NCBI GenBank assembly: GCA_963751355.1
Contig: CAVVVS010000041.1
Location: 1-64,000, forward strand
DNA length: 64,000 nucleotides
Direction: 5' to 3'
From: CAVVVS01 sp963751355
GTDB lineage: Bacteria; Bacteroidota; Ignavibacteria; Ignavibacteriales; Ignavibacteriaceae
The notes under the pieces are model-generated. The model was not told where the DNA came from. It saw only the letters and a program-made list of their open reading frames with translations, and ran no database searches. The position numbers were made by a program, and so were the translations under genes. Positions 1 to 8,671 of this stretch are shown here, in pieces. Every line of letters starts with the position of its first letter. Position 1 is the first letter of the stretch.

Positions 1-40
1 GCTGGCGGACGGATTTGAACCGCCGACCGGCTGATTACAA
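1..40 (-). other. 3' half of tRNA-Thr(UGU): attachment-site remnant
   Basis: Read on the minus strand, these bases give the second half of a tRNA-Thr: the anticodon loop with UGU, the 3' side of the anticodon stem, a variable loop, a T arm with GGTTCAAATCC, and an acceptor strand ending CCGCCAGC. The match to a tRNA stops in the anticodon loop; from about base 41 rightward there is no 5' half. Tyrosine recombinases commonly use the palindromic anticodon stem-loop of tRNA genes, so this reads as a distal junction (att site) of an integrated element lying to the right. No intact tRNA-Thr is visible elsewhere in the window, so the other junction is lost, rearranged or outside. Confidence 0.72.
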
Positions 41-225
41 AGGAGTTTTTCATTTCTATAACATATTAAAATACAATATGTTAGCATTTAGTGACATAGT
101 AAATGACATAGTGATTTTTAACTTTTATATTTTTCTGAAAAATTTTTAACAAAAAAAATAAATTGATGAATGAGTTTATAAAATTTTTTTATGAAAAATA
201 TTTTTTTATTTAATTGAATTTTCAC

Positions 226-254
226 TTGACTTCTGAACAAAGTGCGAATATATT
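226..254 (+). promoter_or_regulatory. Sigma70-like promoter of the element operon
   Basis: TTGACT at 226-231 and TATATT at 249-254 are separated by exactly 17 bases, a near-consensus -35/-10 pair. Transcription would begin near 261 and give a leader of about 124 bases before the first gene at 385, which has a strong AAGGAGG ribosome site at 372-378. The rest of 41-384 is very AT-rich and I see no gene in it. Confidence 0.6.
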
Positions 255-384
255 TAAACATAAATTAAGTTGATACAAAATTCTCTGTTAAGTCGAAATA
301 GTTAGTTAAATTCGCTTCGGGACTGCCTACCAACTCACTAAAAAAATCCATATACATATAATAAATTTCATAAGGAGGATTCTT

Positions 385-678
385 ATGAACCTATACAAAA
401 GTAAGGACTTTTATTTTTCTTGTTATCTTCTTGCCGAGGGATGCAATCTTATAAGCACTCCGGTTAAGAAAGGCGTAACAACTTTTATCTTTGAAGAAAA
501 TGAAGCCTTAATAAATCTAGTAAATCAGTTCTACGGGCTTAAAGCTAAAGTAGAACCTACGAATTACGCTAATGCTATTAAGACATTAAAAAGCATACTG
601 CACAATTCGAAACTAAATGCAAATGATGGGAACTATAACCATGGATTCAATAATAAATCAGAAAGGACAATTAACTGA
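385..678 (+). CDS. DUF5659-like small protein
   Basis: A 97-residue protein with an AAGGAGG site 6 bases before its ATG. The pattern YKSKDFYFSCYLLAEG, then an FIFEE strand, then LVNQFYG and a closing helix around NAIKTLKSIL, resembles the DUF5659 family, short proteins common in integrative elements and phages with no known function. The C-terminal tail after about residue 75 is low-complexity and overlaps the start of the primase gene by up to 62 bases, which suggests translational coupling. Recognition is by pattern only. Confidence 0.62.
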   Translation: MNLYKSKDFYFSCYLLAEGCNLISTPVKKGVTTFIFEENEALINLVNQFYGLKAKVEPTNYANAIKTLKSILHNSKLNANDGNYNHGFNNKSERTIN

Positions 679-3193
679 TCAAATAAACTATATTAAAGTA
701 TCTGTAGGATTAAGAGTAACAAATTCATCCTATCTTGACACTGTTACTTCTTTCTATGAAATAACAGATACTATAAAAAACGATAAAGATATAAAAGATA
801 AAATTGAGGTTCTAAGTCAAATTGAATTTGACGACGACCAGCAAGAATATAAAAAGAATAATCTCCCCTTCTTTGTAACCTCTACTTTCAAACAAAACCG
901 CCGATTAAGCAAAGAACTTGAATCAACACAGCTGATGATCCTAGACTATGATCATTTAGATGATGATATGAATGAAAAAAGGAATAGCCTAATGGCTGAT
1001 CCTAATGTTCTATGTTTATTTATTTCTCCAAGAGGAGGATTAAAAGTCATCTACCGGTTCAGTGAAGAAATAACCGACCATAATAAATATTCAGCTTTAT
1101 ATAAATACTATGCTAAAAAGTTTGGAGCCAGTCTCGGACTTGACCCGGATAAGACATCTGATGCTGCAAGGCCTTGTTACTTCAGTTATGATCCGGATCT
1201 ATATATCAATTATGAAGCTGATATGCTGGATGTGAATGTCCCGGAAGCAGATCTTCAGCTACCTAATAAAAAGGAAAGATCTGAAAACGATATTTTGGAG
1301 CTTAATTTAGCTTTCAAAGGAGCTAAAAACGGGAACCGAAGGACAGCACTTACAAGAATGGTCGGAATGTTTGTATCCAGAAAAATTCCAAAGGAAAACA
1401 TTTATGATCTTCTTACTCATTGGAATAACTCACTTGAAGATCCGCTGTCCGAAGAAGAATTTAGTTTTGTAATTGATGATTTTTATAAACGAAATGTGGA
1501 GAAGGAAATTACGCTGCCGGTGAACTATTATGAGTTTAACGATGCAACATATAAAAAGGTTAATAGTGGCGATGAATCAAAAGAGATTATGGTCAGTTCA
1601 TTCAGGGTAACACCTCTTGAACTGCTCGTAACTGACGACGGTGACTGCCTTGTTTGTGATGTGACCTCTTCTCTCGGAAATACTTATGAAGATATAAAGA
1701 TTGAAAATACAGATTGGCATACCAGAAGCAAACTACTTAAGGCAATTGGACATCAAGACTGCTCATTTATCGGATCTGATACTGAGCTGCAAGCCTTCTG
1801 TAATTATATTAACTCAAAAGTACCGGTTAAGAAAATCGGTGTAAGACAAATTGGGTTAATAAATGATACCTGGGTTGTGGACGGTATGAATATTATGAAG
1901 GACAGAATAAGCGATGAGCCAAATATTATAGCTGTATCCAAAGGATCCGATTCATTCATAAATAAGATAAGCTATCAGAGTACCACAGATATTGAATATG
2001 AAGAACTTGTTAAAGGTTTATATACTAATATCATTAAGATAAATGAACCGGGCACAATCTACCCCTTGATAGGCTGGTTCTTTGCCTCAGCAGTAAAACC
2101 ATTCATTATGGAAATTGACGGAGGGTTCCCTCACTTTTTTGCTTATGGTGGAATGGGTGACGGTAAGACAAGTACAGCAAAACTGCTTACTCTGCTATCA
2201 GGGTATAATAATGACGAGACTTACAGCTGTACAATGAAATCATTCCCCATGCTTAAGCTGCTTTCTTCATCTACTTCCATATTTATACCACTTGATGAGT
2301 TTAAGAAGCAAGATATGGCCGAGCATGAGATAGAGCAGTTCCAGAGGTTCTTAAGGAAAGCCTACTCCGGTGAAGTTGAATCTAAGGGTAAAGCAGACCA
2401 GACTGTAATTGATTATAAACTTTCTGCTCCAATTATGGTTCTGGGTGAATGGAATATAACTCAGCCGGCAATAAGGGAAAGAGTAATCAGTGCTAACTTC
2501 GGAAAATATATTAAGACAAATAAAGATGCTCAATTAGCCTTTGAAACCATAAAGCTTCTTAACCTTAAATCTTTCATGCCCAGATATATTAAGTTCATTC
2601 TTAATCAGAATATTGAGGCTATATATAAAAGATGTAAGAAAATTATAAGGACGCATTTCAAAGAAATAACTGTAGCTCCCAGAATTGTAAATAATCTTTC
2701 GGTTATGCTTTTGGGAATACTGCTTTTCAAAATGTTCGGCAAGAAATACGGAGTATATGGCATCAGAATCAATCTGGCTGATCTTCTTAATTCACAGCTA
2801 GAGAATATAACCGGAACCAGGACGGGGTTGGTTAGGTCGGCAGTGGACCAGCTGATTGAAGAGCTGGCCGTAATGGCAGCCAATCACAAACTCGAGGCTG
2901 GTTATGATTATAAGACGTTAGATATCAACTCCAAGAGCTCAACATCGGTTCGAGTACTTGCAATAAACTTCACTAAAGTTTATCCAACGTTCTCTGAATG
3001 GACAAGAAGGACCGGATATGACGGAGATTATTTGGGTAAGCATGATTACTTAAAGCTGTTCGATGATACCGAATATGTTGTAGCCAAGGATCATAACGTT
3101 AAATATCTTGATAAGAATGCCCGCAGTCTTGTGATAGATTATAAAAAGGCACTTGATGCCGGATTAAATCTGGACGGATTTAATCTTGAATAA
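617..3193 (+). CDS. Element-encoded primase-helicase (VirE-N/BT4734-like primase, PriCT, P-loop helicase)
   Basis: A replication protein of up to 858 residues. Near residue 110 is DYDH, followed by SPRGGLK at about 137-143 and ARPCYFSYDP, the layout of the VirE-N/BT4734 branch of archaeo-eukaryotic primases common in Bacteroidota mobile elements. A PriCT-like helical segment follows (about 237-295). The C-terminal half is a P-loop ATPase: Walker A GGMGDGKTS near 511, Walker B FIPLDEF near 556, a polar sensor strand ending GEWN near 610, and an arginine-finger-like RERV near 620. It should prime and unwind at the origin-like block just downstream. ATGs at 617, 623, 626 and 641 are all possible and none has a clear ribosome site; I give the longest form. 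Confidence 0.8.
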   Translation: MQMMGTITMDSIINQKGQLTDQINYIKVSVGLRVTNSSYLDTVTSFYEITDTIKNDKDIKDKIEVLSQIEFDDDQQEYKKNNLPFFVTSTFKQNRRLSKELESTQLMILDYDHLDDDMNEKRNSLMADPNVLCLFISPRGGLKVIYRFSEEITDHNKYSALYKYYAKKFGASLGLDPDKTSDAARPCYFSYDPDLYINYEADMLDVNVPEADLQLPNKKERSENDILELNLAFKGAKNGNRRTALTRMVGMFVSRKIPKENIYDLLTHWNNSLEDPLSEEEFSFVIDDFYKRNVEKEITLPVNYYEFNDATYKKVNSGDESKEIMVSSFRVTPLELLVTDDGDCLVCDVTSSLGNTYEDIKIENTDWHTRSKLLKAIGHQDCSFIGSDTELQAFCNYINSKVPVKKIGVRQIGLINDTWVVDGMNIMKDRISDEPNIIAVSKGSDSFINKISYQSTTDIEYEELVKGLYTNIIKINEPGTIYPLIGWFFASAVKPFIMEIDGGFPHFFAYGGMGDGKTSTAKLLTLLSGYNNDETYSCTMKSFPMLKLLSSSTSIFIPLDEFKKQDMAEHEIEQFQRFLRKAYSGEVESKGKADQTVIDYKLSAPIMVLGEWNITQPAIRERVISANFGKYIKTNKDAQLAFETIKLLNLKSFMPRYIKFILNQNIEAIYKRCKKIIRTHFKEITVAPRIVNNLSVMLLGILLFKMFGKKYGVYGIRINLADLLNSQLENITGTRTGLVRSAVDQLIEELAVMAANHKLEAGYDYKTLDINSKSSTSVRVLAINFTKVYPTFSEWTRRTGYDGDYLGKHDYLKLFDDTEYVVAKDHNVKYLDKNARSLVIDYKKALDAGLNLDGFNLE

Positions 3194-3198
3194 AAAAT

Positions 3199-3520
3199 GT
3201 TACCGGTTACAGCTTGGTTACATACCGGATGTAACCGGAATACTTATAAAATTGACAAAAAATAAAGGAAATAAGATGAGTTACATTAGTTACATAAAAT
3301 TATATATACTCTATCTATTATATAAGGAAGTAATTACTAATAATAAACTTCCGTATAGGAAGTGTGTATCAAATGACTGTTACCGATGTAACCATGTAAC
3401 CGGGGCGAGTAGGTTGCGCAGGTCGGGTAGTGCCGATACTTTCAGACAGGACACGACCTACCCGACCCTACCCGGTCTCCCTCAGAGACCTATAAACAAA
3501 AAAGGCCTATCTGCATAGGC
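3199..3520. repeat. Origin-like block: TGTAACC iterons and GC-rich hairpins
   Basis: This gap after the primase gene holds repeated 7-mers in both orientations: GGTTACA at 3205 and 3216, TGTAACC at 3230, 3387 and 3395, AGTTACA at 3279 and 3289, and TGTTACC at 3199 and 3379. To their right is a GC-rich patch with a perfect 10-bp inverted repeat, GGTCGGGTAG (3421-3430) against CTACCCGACC (3458-3467), a GGTCTC/GAGACC hairpin (3474-3490) and a GCCTAT/ATAGGC hairpin (3505-3520) with an A-run on its left. Iterons next to a replication gene are the usual form of a plasmid or satellite origin. An open frame at 3186-3518 crosses the block but is probably chance. Confidence 0.6.
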
Positions 3521-3545
3521 TGATTAATAAAAAAGAGAAAATAAA

Positions 3546-3887
3546 ATGGAAAATCTAAAAATTACATTAGATGAAGAAGTAAAACCTAATCCTAAAAATA
3601 TACCTCATAGCACCGTCGATAACCTGATAGAAGCTTTAGGCATGGAAAAGGTAAAGGAAATTAGCTTATCGAATGGTACCTATAGAGGAGCAAAACTGTT
3701 TCGTGAATTAACCGGAATATTTGTTCCGGACTCAACCATACTTCATATGAGGAAAAGGTTCGGTTGGGTACGCATTATTTCCTCAAAGAAAGACTGCAAT
3801 GCAAGAAGTATAATAAACGGCAATGTGCCGGTAGATCATTTCAAAACTATAAAATTTTCGGAGGATATAACTAATGAAATTCTTTAA
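3546..3887 (+). CDS. Unknown small element protein, possible DNA-binding
   Basis: A 113-residue protein I do not recognise. It is largely helical; the segment from about residue 20 to 75 (TVDNLIEALGMEKVKEI, then a strand and STILHMRKRFGW) could form a helix-turn-helix-like unit, but no family signature is clear. It starts the second gene block of the element, just downstream of the origin-like region, and overlaps the next gene by 14 bases. The position suggests a regulator or replication accessory factor; that is inference from context. Confidence 0.55.
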   Translation: MENLKITLDEEVKPNPKNIPHSTVDNLIEALGMEKVKEISLSNGTYRGAKLFRELTGIFVPDSTILHMRKRFGWVRIISSKKDCNARSIINGNVPVDHFKTIKFSEDITNEIL

Positions 3888-4113
3888 TAAGACTGCACAA
3901 CAAATTGGACCGGTCTCTAAGAACGATGAAAAGCTCTGGCTGGACATAGTTAAACTTTTTAACGGAAATAAAAAAGTTAAAATAGATAACTTCACTAGTT
4001 TCAGTGATATTATAAATAATGCCCGACATGATTACTACAGAGAATATTACGATAAACTATATCGCGCACAAAATAAACCTTATCTGGAGGACAATTCAAA
4101 TGAAACCTTATAA
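3874..4113 (+). CDS. Unknown small element protein
   Basis: A 79-residue charged protein rich in Lys, Asp and Asn with no recognised domain. The start is supported by GGAGGATATAACTAATG, which lies inside the end of the previous gene, and the stop lies 14 bases inside the next gene. These overlaps on both sides indicate one translationally coupled transcript. No signal peptide or membrane segment is seen. Confidence 0.5.
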   Translation: MKFFNKTAQQIGPVSKNDEKLWLDIVKLFNGNKKVKIDNFTSFSDIINNARHDYYREYYDKLYRAQNKPYLEDNSNETL

Positions 4114-4513
4114 CGATAAAATCAAAATATATAAATTCGAAGATCTAGGAGAATTAAAACAAGACCATTTTTATGACGATTATTTAATTATAGTTTATGG
4201 AGATGGTAATGAAGGTACATGGTATCTTTTCGTCCCCGATGAAATGGATGATGATTATAAACCTTACTTAAGAAATAACTTGGGTGTGACAGATCCAATT
4301 GAACTCCAAAACATAATCGATACCTTTAATGAAGCATTAAAGAACGGATCTTATGAGACAATTAAGGCCACCAAGATATGGCGTAACCAGTATACTAGTT
4401 CAGCTCATACAGACAAAGGAATAAAGTTAAGCACTAAAATTTATGGTGGAACCGTAGGTTATTCTTGGAAAAGGATGGGAACAAGGAGGAACAAAGATGG
4501 CTCTATTGGTTGA
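4100..4513 (+). CDS. Unknown acidic element protein
   Basis: I place the start at 4100, not at the longer frame start 4019, because a GGAGG site sits about 10 bases before this ATG and the longer form would overlap the whole second half of the preceding gene. The 137-residue product has an acidic N-terminal half (an EMDDDYKPYL segment) and a basic C-terminus (SWKRMGTRRNKDG). No family is recognised. It overlaps the next gene by 17 bases, in keeping with a coupled operon. Confidence 0.5.
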   Translation: MKPYNDKIKIYKFEDLGELKQDHFYDDYLIIVYGDGNEGTWYLFVPDEMDDDYKPYLRNNLGVTDPIELQNIIDTFNEALKNGSYETIKATKIWRNQYTSSAHTDKGIKLSTKIYGGTVGYSWKRMGTRRNKDGSIG

Positions 4514-4889
4514 GGCTTATCGCGTAATTATAAAACTGTCAGCAATTGAAGATAGATATCCGGGAGGTTTGGAAGAGTTAAAATATAGGATCCCAAGTGA
4601 AGTAGTTTATAAAGATGATGATCTACTGGCTGTTGGATTTGTGAATAGGGATTATTCTGATCTTTTCTTTAATATTCTAGTGGACAAAGGACTAAATCAA
4701 AATGAGGTTGCTTGTGTTTCCCAGAATTATGGATTTATTTATCCAGCAGGCTGGTTAAAGTTAAGTAAGCTAAGAATGGATGATGGAGGCAATGTGGTAA
4801 AGGTCGCTTACCTCAATGATGAAAAACCGGTTGAAAGCTTCGTAGCTCCAATTGGCTGGCAATTCAAAAGATCCCTTAGTGATGGATAA
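4497..4889 (+). CDS. Unknown element protein, last gene of the operon
   Basis: A 130-residue protein with a strong AAGGAGG site before its ATG inside the preceding gene. Predicted as mixed alpha/beta: an N-terminal helix, an EVVYKDDDLLAVGFVNRDY strand region, and a Gly/Pro-containing centre (YGFIYPAGWLKL). No domain is recognised. It ends 56 bases before the stop of the converging gnd gene. As the promoter-distal gene it could be cargo, but nothing in the sequence gives a function. Confidence 0.5.
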   Translation: MALLVEAYRVIIKLSAIEDRYPGGLEELKYRIPSEVVYKDDDLLAVGFVNRDYSDLFFNILVDKGLNQNEVACVSQNYGFIYPAGWLKLSKLRMDDGGNVVKVAYLNDEKPVESFVAPIGWQFKRSLSDG

Positions 4890-4945
4890 ATAATTGGGTG
4901 GAAACGACCCTATTAAAAATAGTTTAACCTTTATAAAATATAGAA

Positions 4946-6358
4946 TTATTCCCAATGTGTATGGAAAAACTTCTTTCTCGGCTTGTCGATTCTTTCATAA
5001 GTATGAGCACCGAAAAAGTCTCTTTGCGCCTGCAAAAGATTTGCAGGAAGTCTTTCGCTTCTATAACTATCATAATATGAAAGCGCACTGCTGAAGGCAG
5101 GTACAGGAACACCAAATTCAACAGAAGCCGCTACAACTTTTCTCCATGATCCTTGAGCTTTATCAATCGCATTCTTAAAGTAATCATCCAAAAGCAGATT
5201 TAAAAGTTTAGGATTCTTATCATAAGCTGCTTTAATATTATCAAGAAATTTTGCTCTTATAATACATCCGCCGCGCCACATTAATGCAATACCTCCGAAA
5301 TTGAGATTCATTTTGTATTCTTCACTGGCTGCCCGTAAGAGTTGAAAGCCTTGCGCATATGAACAAATCTTCGATGCGTATAAAGCTTGACGTATATTTT
5401 CGATAAATTCTTTTTTATCTCCTTTAAACTCGGCTTTGGGCCCTGTTAATACTTTGGATGCTGCAACACGTTCTTCTTTAATTGCACTTACTGTGCGGGC
5501 AAATACAGCTTCGGCAATAGTGACTGCTGGAATGCCAAGATCAAGCGCTACCTGGCCTGTCCACTTGCCCGTTCCCTTTTGTCCGGCGGTATCTAAAATA
5601 ACGTCGACCATCGGCTTGCCGGTTTCATCATCTTTCTTAGACATTATTTTACTTGTTATTTCAATTAAGTAGCTGTTCAATTCACCTTTGTTCCACTCAG
5701 CAAAAACGTCATGCATTTCTGCCGGAGATAAACCAAGTACGCTGTGCATTAAATAATAAGCTTCGCAAATCATTTGCATATCACCGTATTCAATTCCGTT
5801 ATGCACCATTTTTACGAAATGGCCGGCGCCTCCTTTTCCTACCCAATCGCAGCAAGGTGTTCCGTCTTCTACTTTAGCTGCGATTGCCTGCAAAATTGGT
5901 TTTACCAAAGGCCAGGCTTCAGGATTTCCGCCAGGCATAATTGATGGTCCCCATAAAGCACCTTCCTCACCGCCGCTAACTCCGGTTCCAATATACAGAA
6001 TTCCTGTATCTTTAAGATCATTCATCCTACGGTTTGTATCTTCAAAAAAAGAATTACCGCCGTCTATTAATAAATCTCCTTTTGAGAGATTCGGTTTCAT
6101 TTCATTTATAACTGCATCAACAGGTTTACCGGCAGGTACCATTATTAATATTTTTTTCGGTGATTCAAGTCCGTCAATAAATTCTTTTAATGAAGTTGTT
6201 GCAATAATATTTTTACCGGAAAGATTCTTTTTAATTTGATTAACTTTTTCTGTATCGGAATCTAAACCCATCACAGAATAACCATTCCGTTCAATATTCT
6301 GGGCTAGGTTCTGTCCCATAACTCCAAGTCCGACAATTCCAAATTTTTGTTTTTTCAT
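4946..6358 (-). CDS. gnd: 6-phosphogluconate dehydrogenase (decarboxylating)
   Basis: Oxidises and decarboxylates 6-phosphogluconate to ribulose 5-phosphate. The 470-residue length is normal for the long form. The N-terminal Rossmann motif GLGVMGQNLAQNIE, the substrate loop GTGVSGGEEGALWGPSIMPGG, the catalytic region GHFVKMVHNGIEYGDMQ and a complete C-terminus with RRDFFGAH-type residues (QRDFFGAHTYERID) are all present. After the second strand the loop reads GLDSD instead of the NRS/T that binds the NADP 2'-phosphate, so NAD may be preferred (inference). It is the last gene of a minus-strand run with the SDR, LarA-like, PFK-like and HAD genes, which ties it to sugar-acid catabolism as well as the pentose phosphate pathway. 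Confidence 0.95.
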   Translation of the reverse strand: MKKQKFGIVGLGVMGQNLAQNIERNGYSVMGLDSDTEKVNQIKKNLSGKNIIATTSLKEFIDGLESPKKILIMVPAGKPVDAVINEMKPNLSKGDLLIDGGNSFFEDTNRRMNDLKDTGILYIGTGVSGGEEGALWGPSIMPGGNPEAWPLVKPILQAIAAKVEDGTPCCDWVGKGGAGHFVKMVHNGIEYGDMQMICEAYYLMHSVLGLSPAEMHDVFAEWNKGELNSYLIEITSKIMSKKDDETGKPMVDVILDTAGQKGTGKWTGQVALDLGIPAVTIAEAVFARTVSAIKEERVAASKVLTGPKAEFKGDKKEFIENIRQALYASKICSYAQGFQLLRAASEEYKMNLNFGGIALMWRGGCIIRAKFLDNIKAAYDKNPKLLNLLLDDYFKNAIDKAQGSWRKVVAASVEFGVPVPAFSSALSYYDSYRSERLPANLLQAQRDFFGAHTYERIDKPRKKFFHTHWE

Positions 6359-6444
6359 TTAGACATTCCTTAATTAAAAAATTTAATCATTTTATAAACT
6401 TGATAAATAGTTTTTAATAGTATTAAATTTTACTAATCAGTTAT

Positions 6445-7332
6445 TTATTTCTTCCACCAAGGAATCTCAGGCAGAAGCTTATCAAATTCTTCAATTAGTT
6501 TAGCTTCATAAGAATCAGAATATTCACCTTTTGCAAATTTATCCGAGGCTTCATTATAGAAAAATTCCCAAGAATTTTCCTCATGCCCTGGATTTATCGG
6601 AAAGAATTTAGCATTATTTGCTCTTGCAGCTTTCATATCCCCAGGTGCGTCGCCAATCATAAGGACATGATCATTTTTATATTTTCCATCAGATGCAAGT
6701 TGAATATGTTCTTTTTTACTTCCCATTTCCTGTCCGGCAATAATACGAACATACTGCGCAATATCATGTTCTTCCCATTCCCTTCTTAATGCTTCTAAAG
6801 GCGTTGCCGAACAAACAATAATATCCGCCCAGCTGGAAATCTTTTGTAGACTTTCACGCACAAACGGAAACGGCGGAACGCCTTCAACAACATCTGCAAT
6901 CATCGCATTAACAGCTTCACTCCATATTAATGCCTGAGTTAATTCGGGATCTTTTGTTTTTTCAACTTCAGCTTTTAGTGCAGGGTTTCCAAGCTTTGTT
7001 TCCCGCTCCATCCAGCTGCGGATTGATTTAGCCTCCGGAATTTTTACATTTCTTCTTTTAACTTCAGGCCAATCATTAAGAAGATCAAAAGCCATTACGA
7101 GTGCAGGAAACCTATTTATTCCTCTCCATTTTGAATAGAGGTTTACAAACTCTGCAGCCGATCTAGCATATTTTGATACTGGCTGAAGTTTCCAATGTTT
7201 TATAATATTGGGTATAAAGCATTCCTTGTGCTTTATTTCCATACTATCGAAAGCACATCCATCCGAGTCAATAGCTATTAAAAAATTGTGTTTAGGCTTT
7301 AATTCTTTTAATTCTTTCTGCGGATCACTCAT
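6445..7332 (-). CDS. HAD-superfamily hydrolase (phosphatase or phosphomutase type)
   Basis: The 295-residue protein carries the HAD motifs: motif I in DSDGCAFDS (about 22-30), motif II at CSATP, and motif III/IV at MIGDAPGDMKAA. A helical cap lies between motifs I and II, as in the class I HAD group that includes phosphoglycolate phosphatase and beta-phosphoglucomutase. The usual DxDGT is DSDGC here, keeping both aspartates. The substrate cannot be read from sequence. It sits 29 bases after the PFK-like gene and 86 before gnd, so a phosphorylated sugar or sugar acid of this pathway is the likely target. Cytoplasmic, no signal peptide. Confidence 0.78.
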   Translation of the reverse strand: MSDPQKELKELKPKHNFLIAIDSDGCAFDSMEIKHKECFIPNIIKHWKLQPVSKYARSAAEFVNLYSKWRGINRFPALVMAFDLLNDWPEVKRRNVKIPEAKSIRSWMERETKLGNPALKAEVEKTKDPELTQALIWSEAVNAMIADVVEGVPPFPFVRESLQKISSWADIIVCSATPLEALRREWEEHDIAQYVRIIAGQEMGSKKEHIQLASDGKYKNDHVLMIGDAPGDMKAARANNAKFFPINPGHEENSWEFFYNEASDKFAKGEYSDSYEAKLIEEFDKLLPEIPWWKK

Positions 7333-7361
7333 ATTTAATTTTCCCTTAAATTATTTATTTA

Positions 7362-8655
7362 TTATTTCTTATAAGTTTGAGGCGTATATTCCGGTAATTT
7401 CCTATCGGCAAATACTTTTTTTAATCTTGCAAACCTTTGAAGTCCGTTAACAACTGGAACACTCACCCAGTCTTCTCCGATTAAAGGACGAGCATATTTT
7501 ATAAACTCATCGGTTACATCGATTTTATTCTTGGTAATCCATTCCTTTGGAAATTCCCTTTCGGAATTGGCAACTTTGTCCAATGAAACTTTATCGTAAT
7601 CAACATTATATATAATTCCATGACGACGGAGAAGTGTAGACATATAACCGGAACCATGCTCAACGGCAATTACAACTGCATTCTGTCCTATTTTATACGC
7701 TTCATCAAGATCGACTGTTGAAGCATAAATTATTGTGTCTCTCTGATCTGTCCCCGGTACCTGTCCGCGCGCTGCGCCTCTAGCCTTTATACCGGATTTA
7801 TTTAAATGATTAACAATAACTTGTTGCGCAGTAAACATACTAGAACTAAAAGTAGTATGTCCAAAAGAATCTTTTAATTCACCCAAATCTCCTACATCAA
7901 ATCCTTCACTTGCAACGACGATTACTCTTCCGCTTCGTTTCAGTTCATCATTAACATTGTCGGTTAATTCGGCTAAGCCTAACCCGGATTCGGGTAAATA
8001 AATTTGAAGAGGCATTTCGCGGTTGGGATCGGCAAGTCTTGCTGCAGCAGGAATGTAACCGATTTTTCGTCCCATCGCTTGAAGCACTATGACAGGATCT
8101 GCAGGAGAAGAGCCCATATTTTCTTCATTAATATTTTGAACGACGTTTGCCCAATACCTTGCAACACTTCCATAACCGGGTGTGTGATCAATCAATTTAA
8201 ATTCGGAATCACCTACATCGTTATCAATGGTTTTTGATACTCCCACTCCGACTAGTTCTAATCCTTGTTCAAGTGATAGTTTGGCAACTTTATTGGCAGT
8301 ATCCATTGAGTCATTGCCGCCGATATAAAAAAAGTAGCCAACTTTATGCGCTTTAAATACATCTATTACTCTTTTAAAATCTTCATTCTGATTTGCTTTT
8401 AATTTGTATCTGCAGGTTCCAATTGAACCAGCGGCAGGTGTAATTCTTAGAAGCGAAATTTCTTCTTCATCCTGGGCGGATAAATCAATCAACTCTTTCT
8501 TTTAAAACACCTTCTATTCCATGAAACCCGCCGTAAATTTTATCGAACTTATCAGGAAACATTTTACAAGTTTCTATAATCCCTCTAAGTGAATTATTAA
8601 TTACAGGCGAAGGTCCGCCGGATTGTGCAATTACTACATTTTTATTTAGTGTCAT
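7362..8655 (-). CDS. 6-phosphofructokinase-family phosphotransferase, split by a frameshift
   Basis: Two frames join into one PFK-family protein of about 430 residues. The first (ATG at 8655, AAAGGAAA ribosome site) gives NVVIAQSGGPSPVINNSLRG; it hits a stop near 8491. The rest continues in another frame with GGNDSM, SKTIDND and QAMGRKIGYIP motifs. Removing one A in an AAAGAAAGAG stretch near 8495 restores VLKEELIDLSAQ. The second Asp of GGND replaces the Gly of ATP-dependent enzymes, which in this family points to pyrophosphate as donor. In this operon it could serve glycolysis or act on another phosphate acceptor. The indel may be a sequencing error. Confidence 0.8.
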
Positions 8656-8671
8656 TTATTTCCTTTATATT

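Larger units (their letters stand above)
1..4930 (+). mobile_element. Integrated replicative element (satellite/plasmid-like), left part of the window
   Basis: The tRNA-Thr fragment, a plus-strand promoter, six closely packed or overlapping plus-strand genes, a primase-helicase and an iteron-like origin block form one unit that differs from the minus-strand metabolic genes from 4946 on. The content (replication protein plus small unknown genes) is typical of phage satellites and small integrative plasmids. No integrase, capsid or conjugation gene is seen here. The right boundary is set only by the end of the last gene and the start of gnd; no repeat of the tRNA fragment was found near 4900. 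Confidence 0.65.

Noticed and set aside
1..60. Intron-containing tRNA-Thr
   Set aside because: A group I intron can split an anticodon loop, but no 5' tRNA half or intron core is seen in the next several kilobases; an att-site explanation fits the following genes better.
3186..3518. Open frame of 110 residues after the primase gene
   Set aside because: It spans the repeats and hairpins, has no ribosome site and a composition dictated by the iterons; judged non-coding.
4019..4100. Longer start for the gene ending at 4513
   Set aside because: The ATG at 4100 has a good GGAGG site and avoids an overlap of about 95 bases with the preceding gene.
4890..4945. GGGT/ACCC hairpin between the element and gnd as a terminator
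   Set aside because: Only four base pairs with an unpaired 7-base loop; too weak to call.
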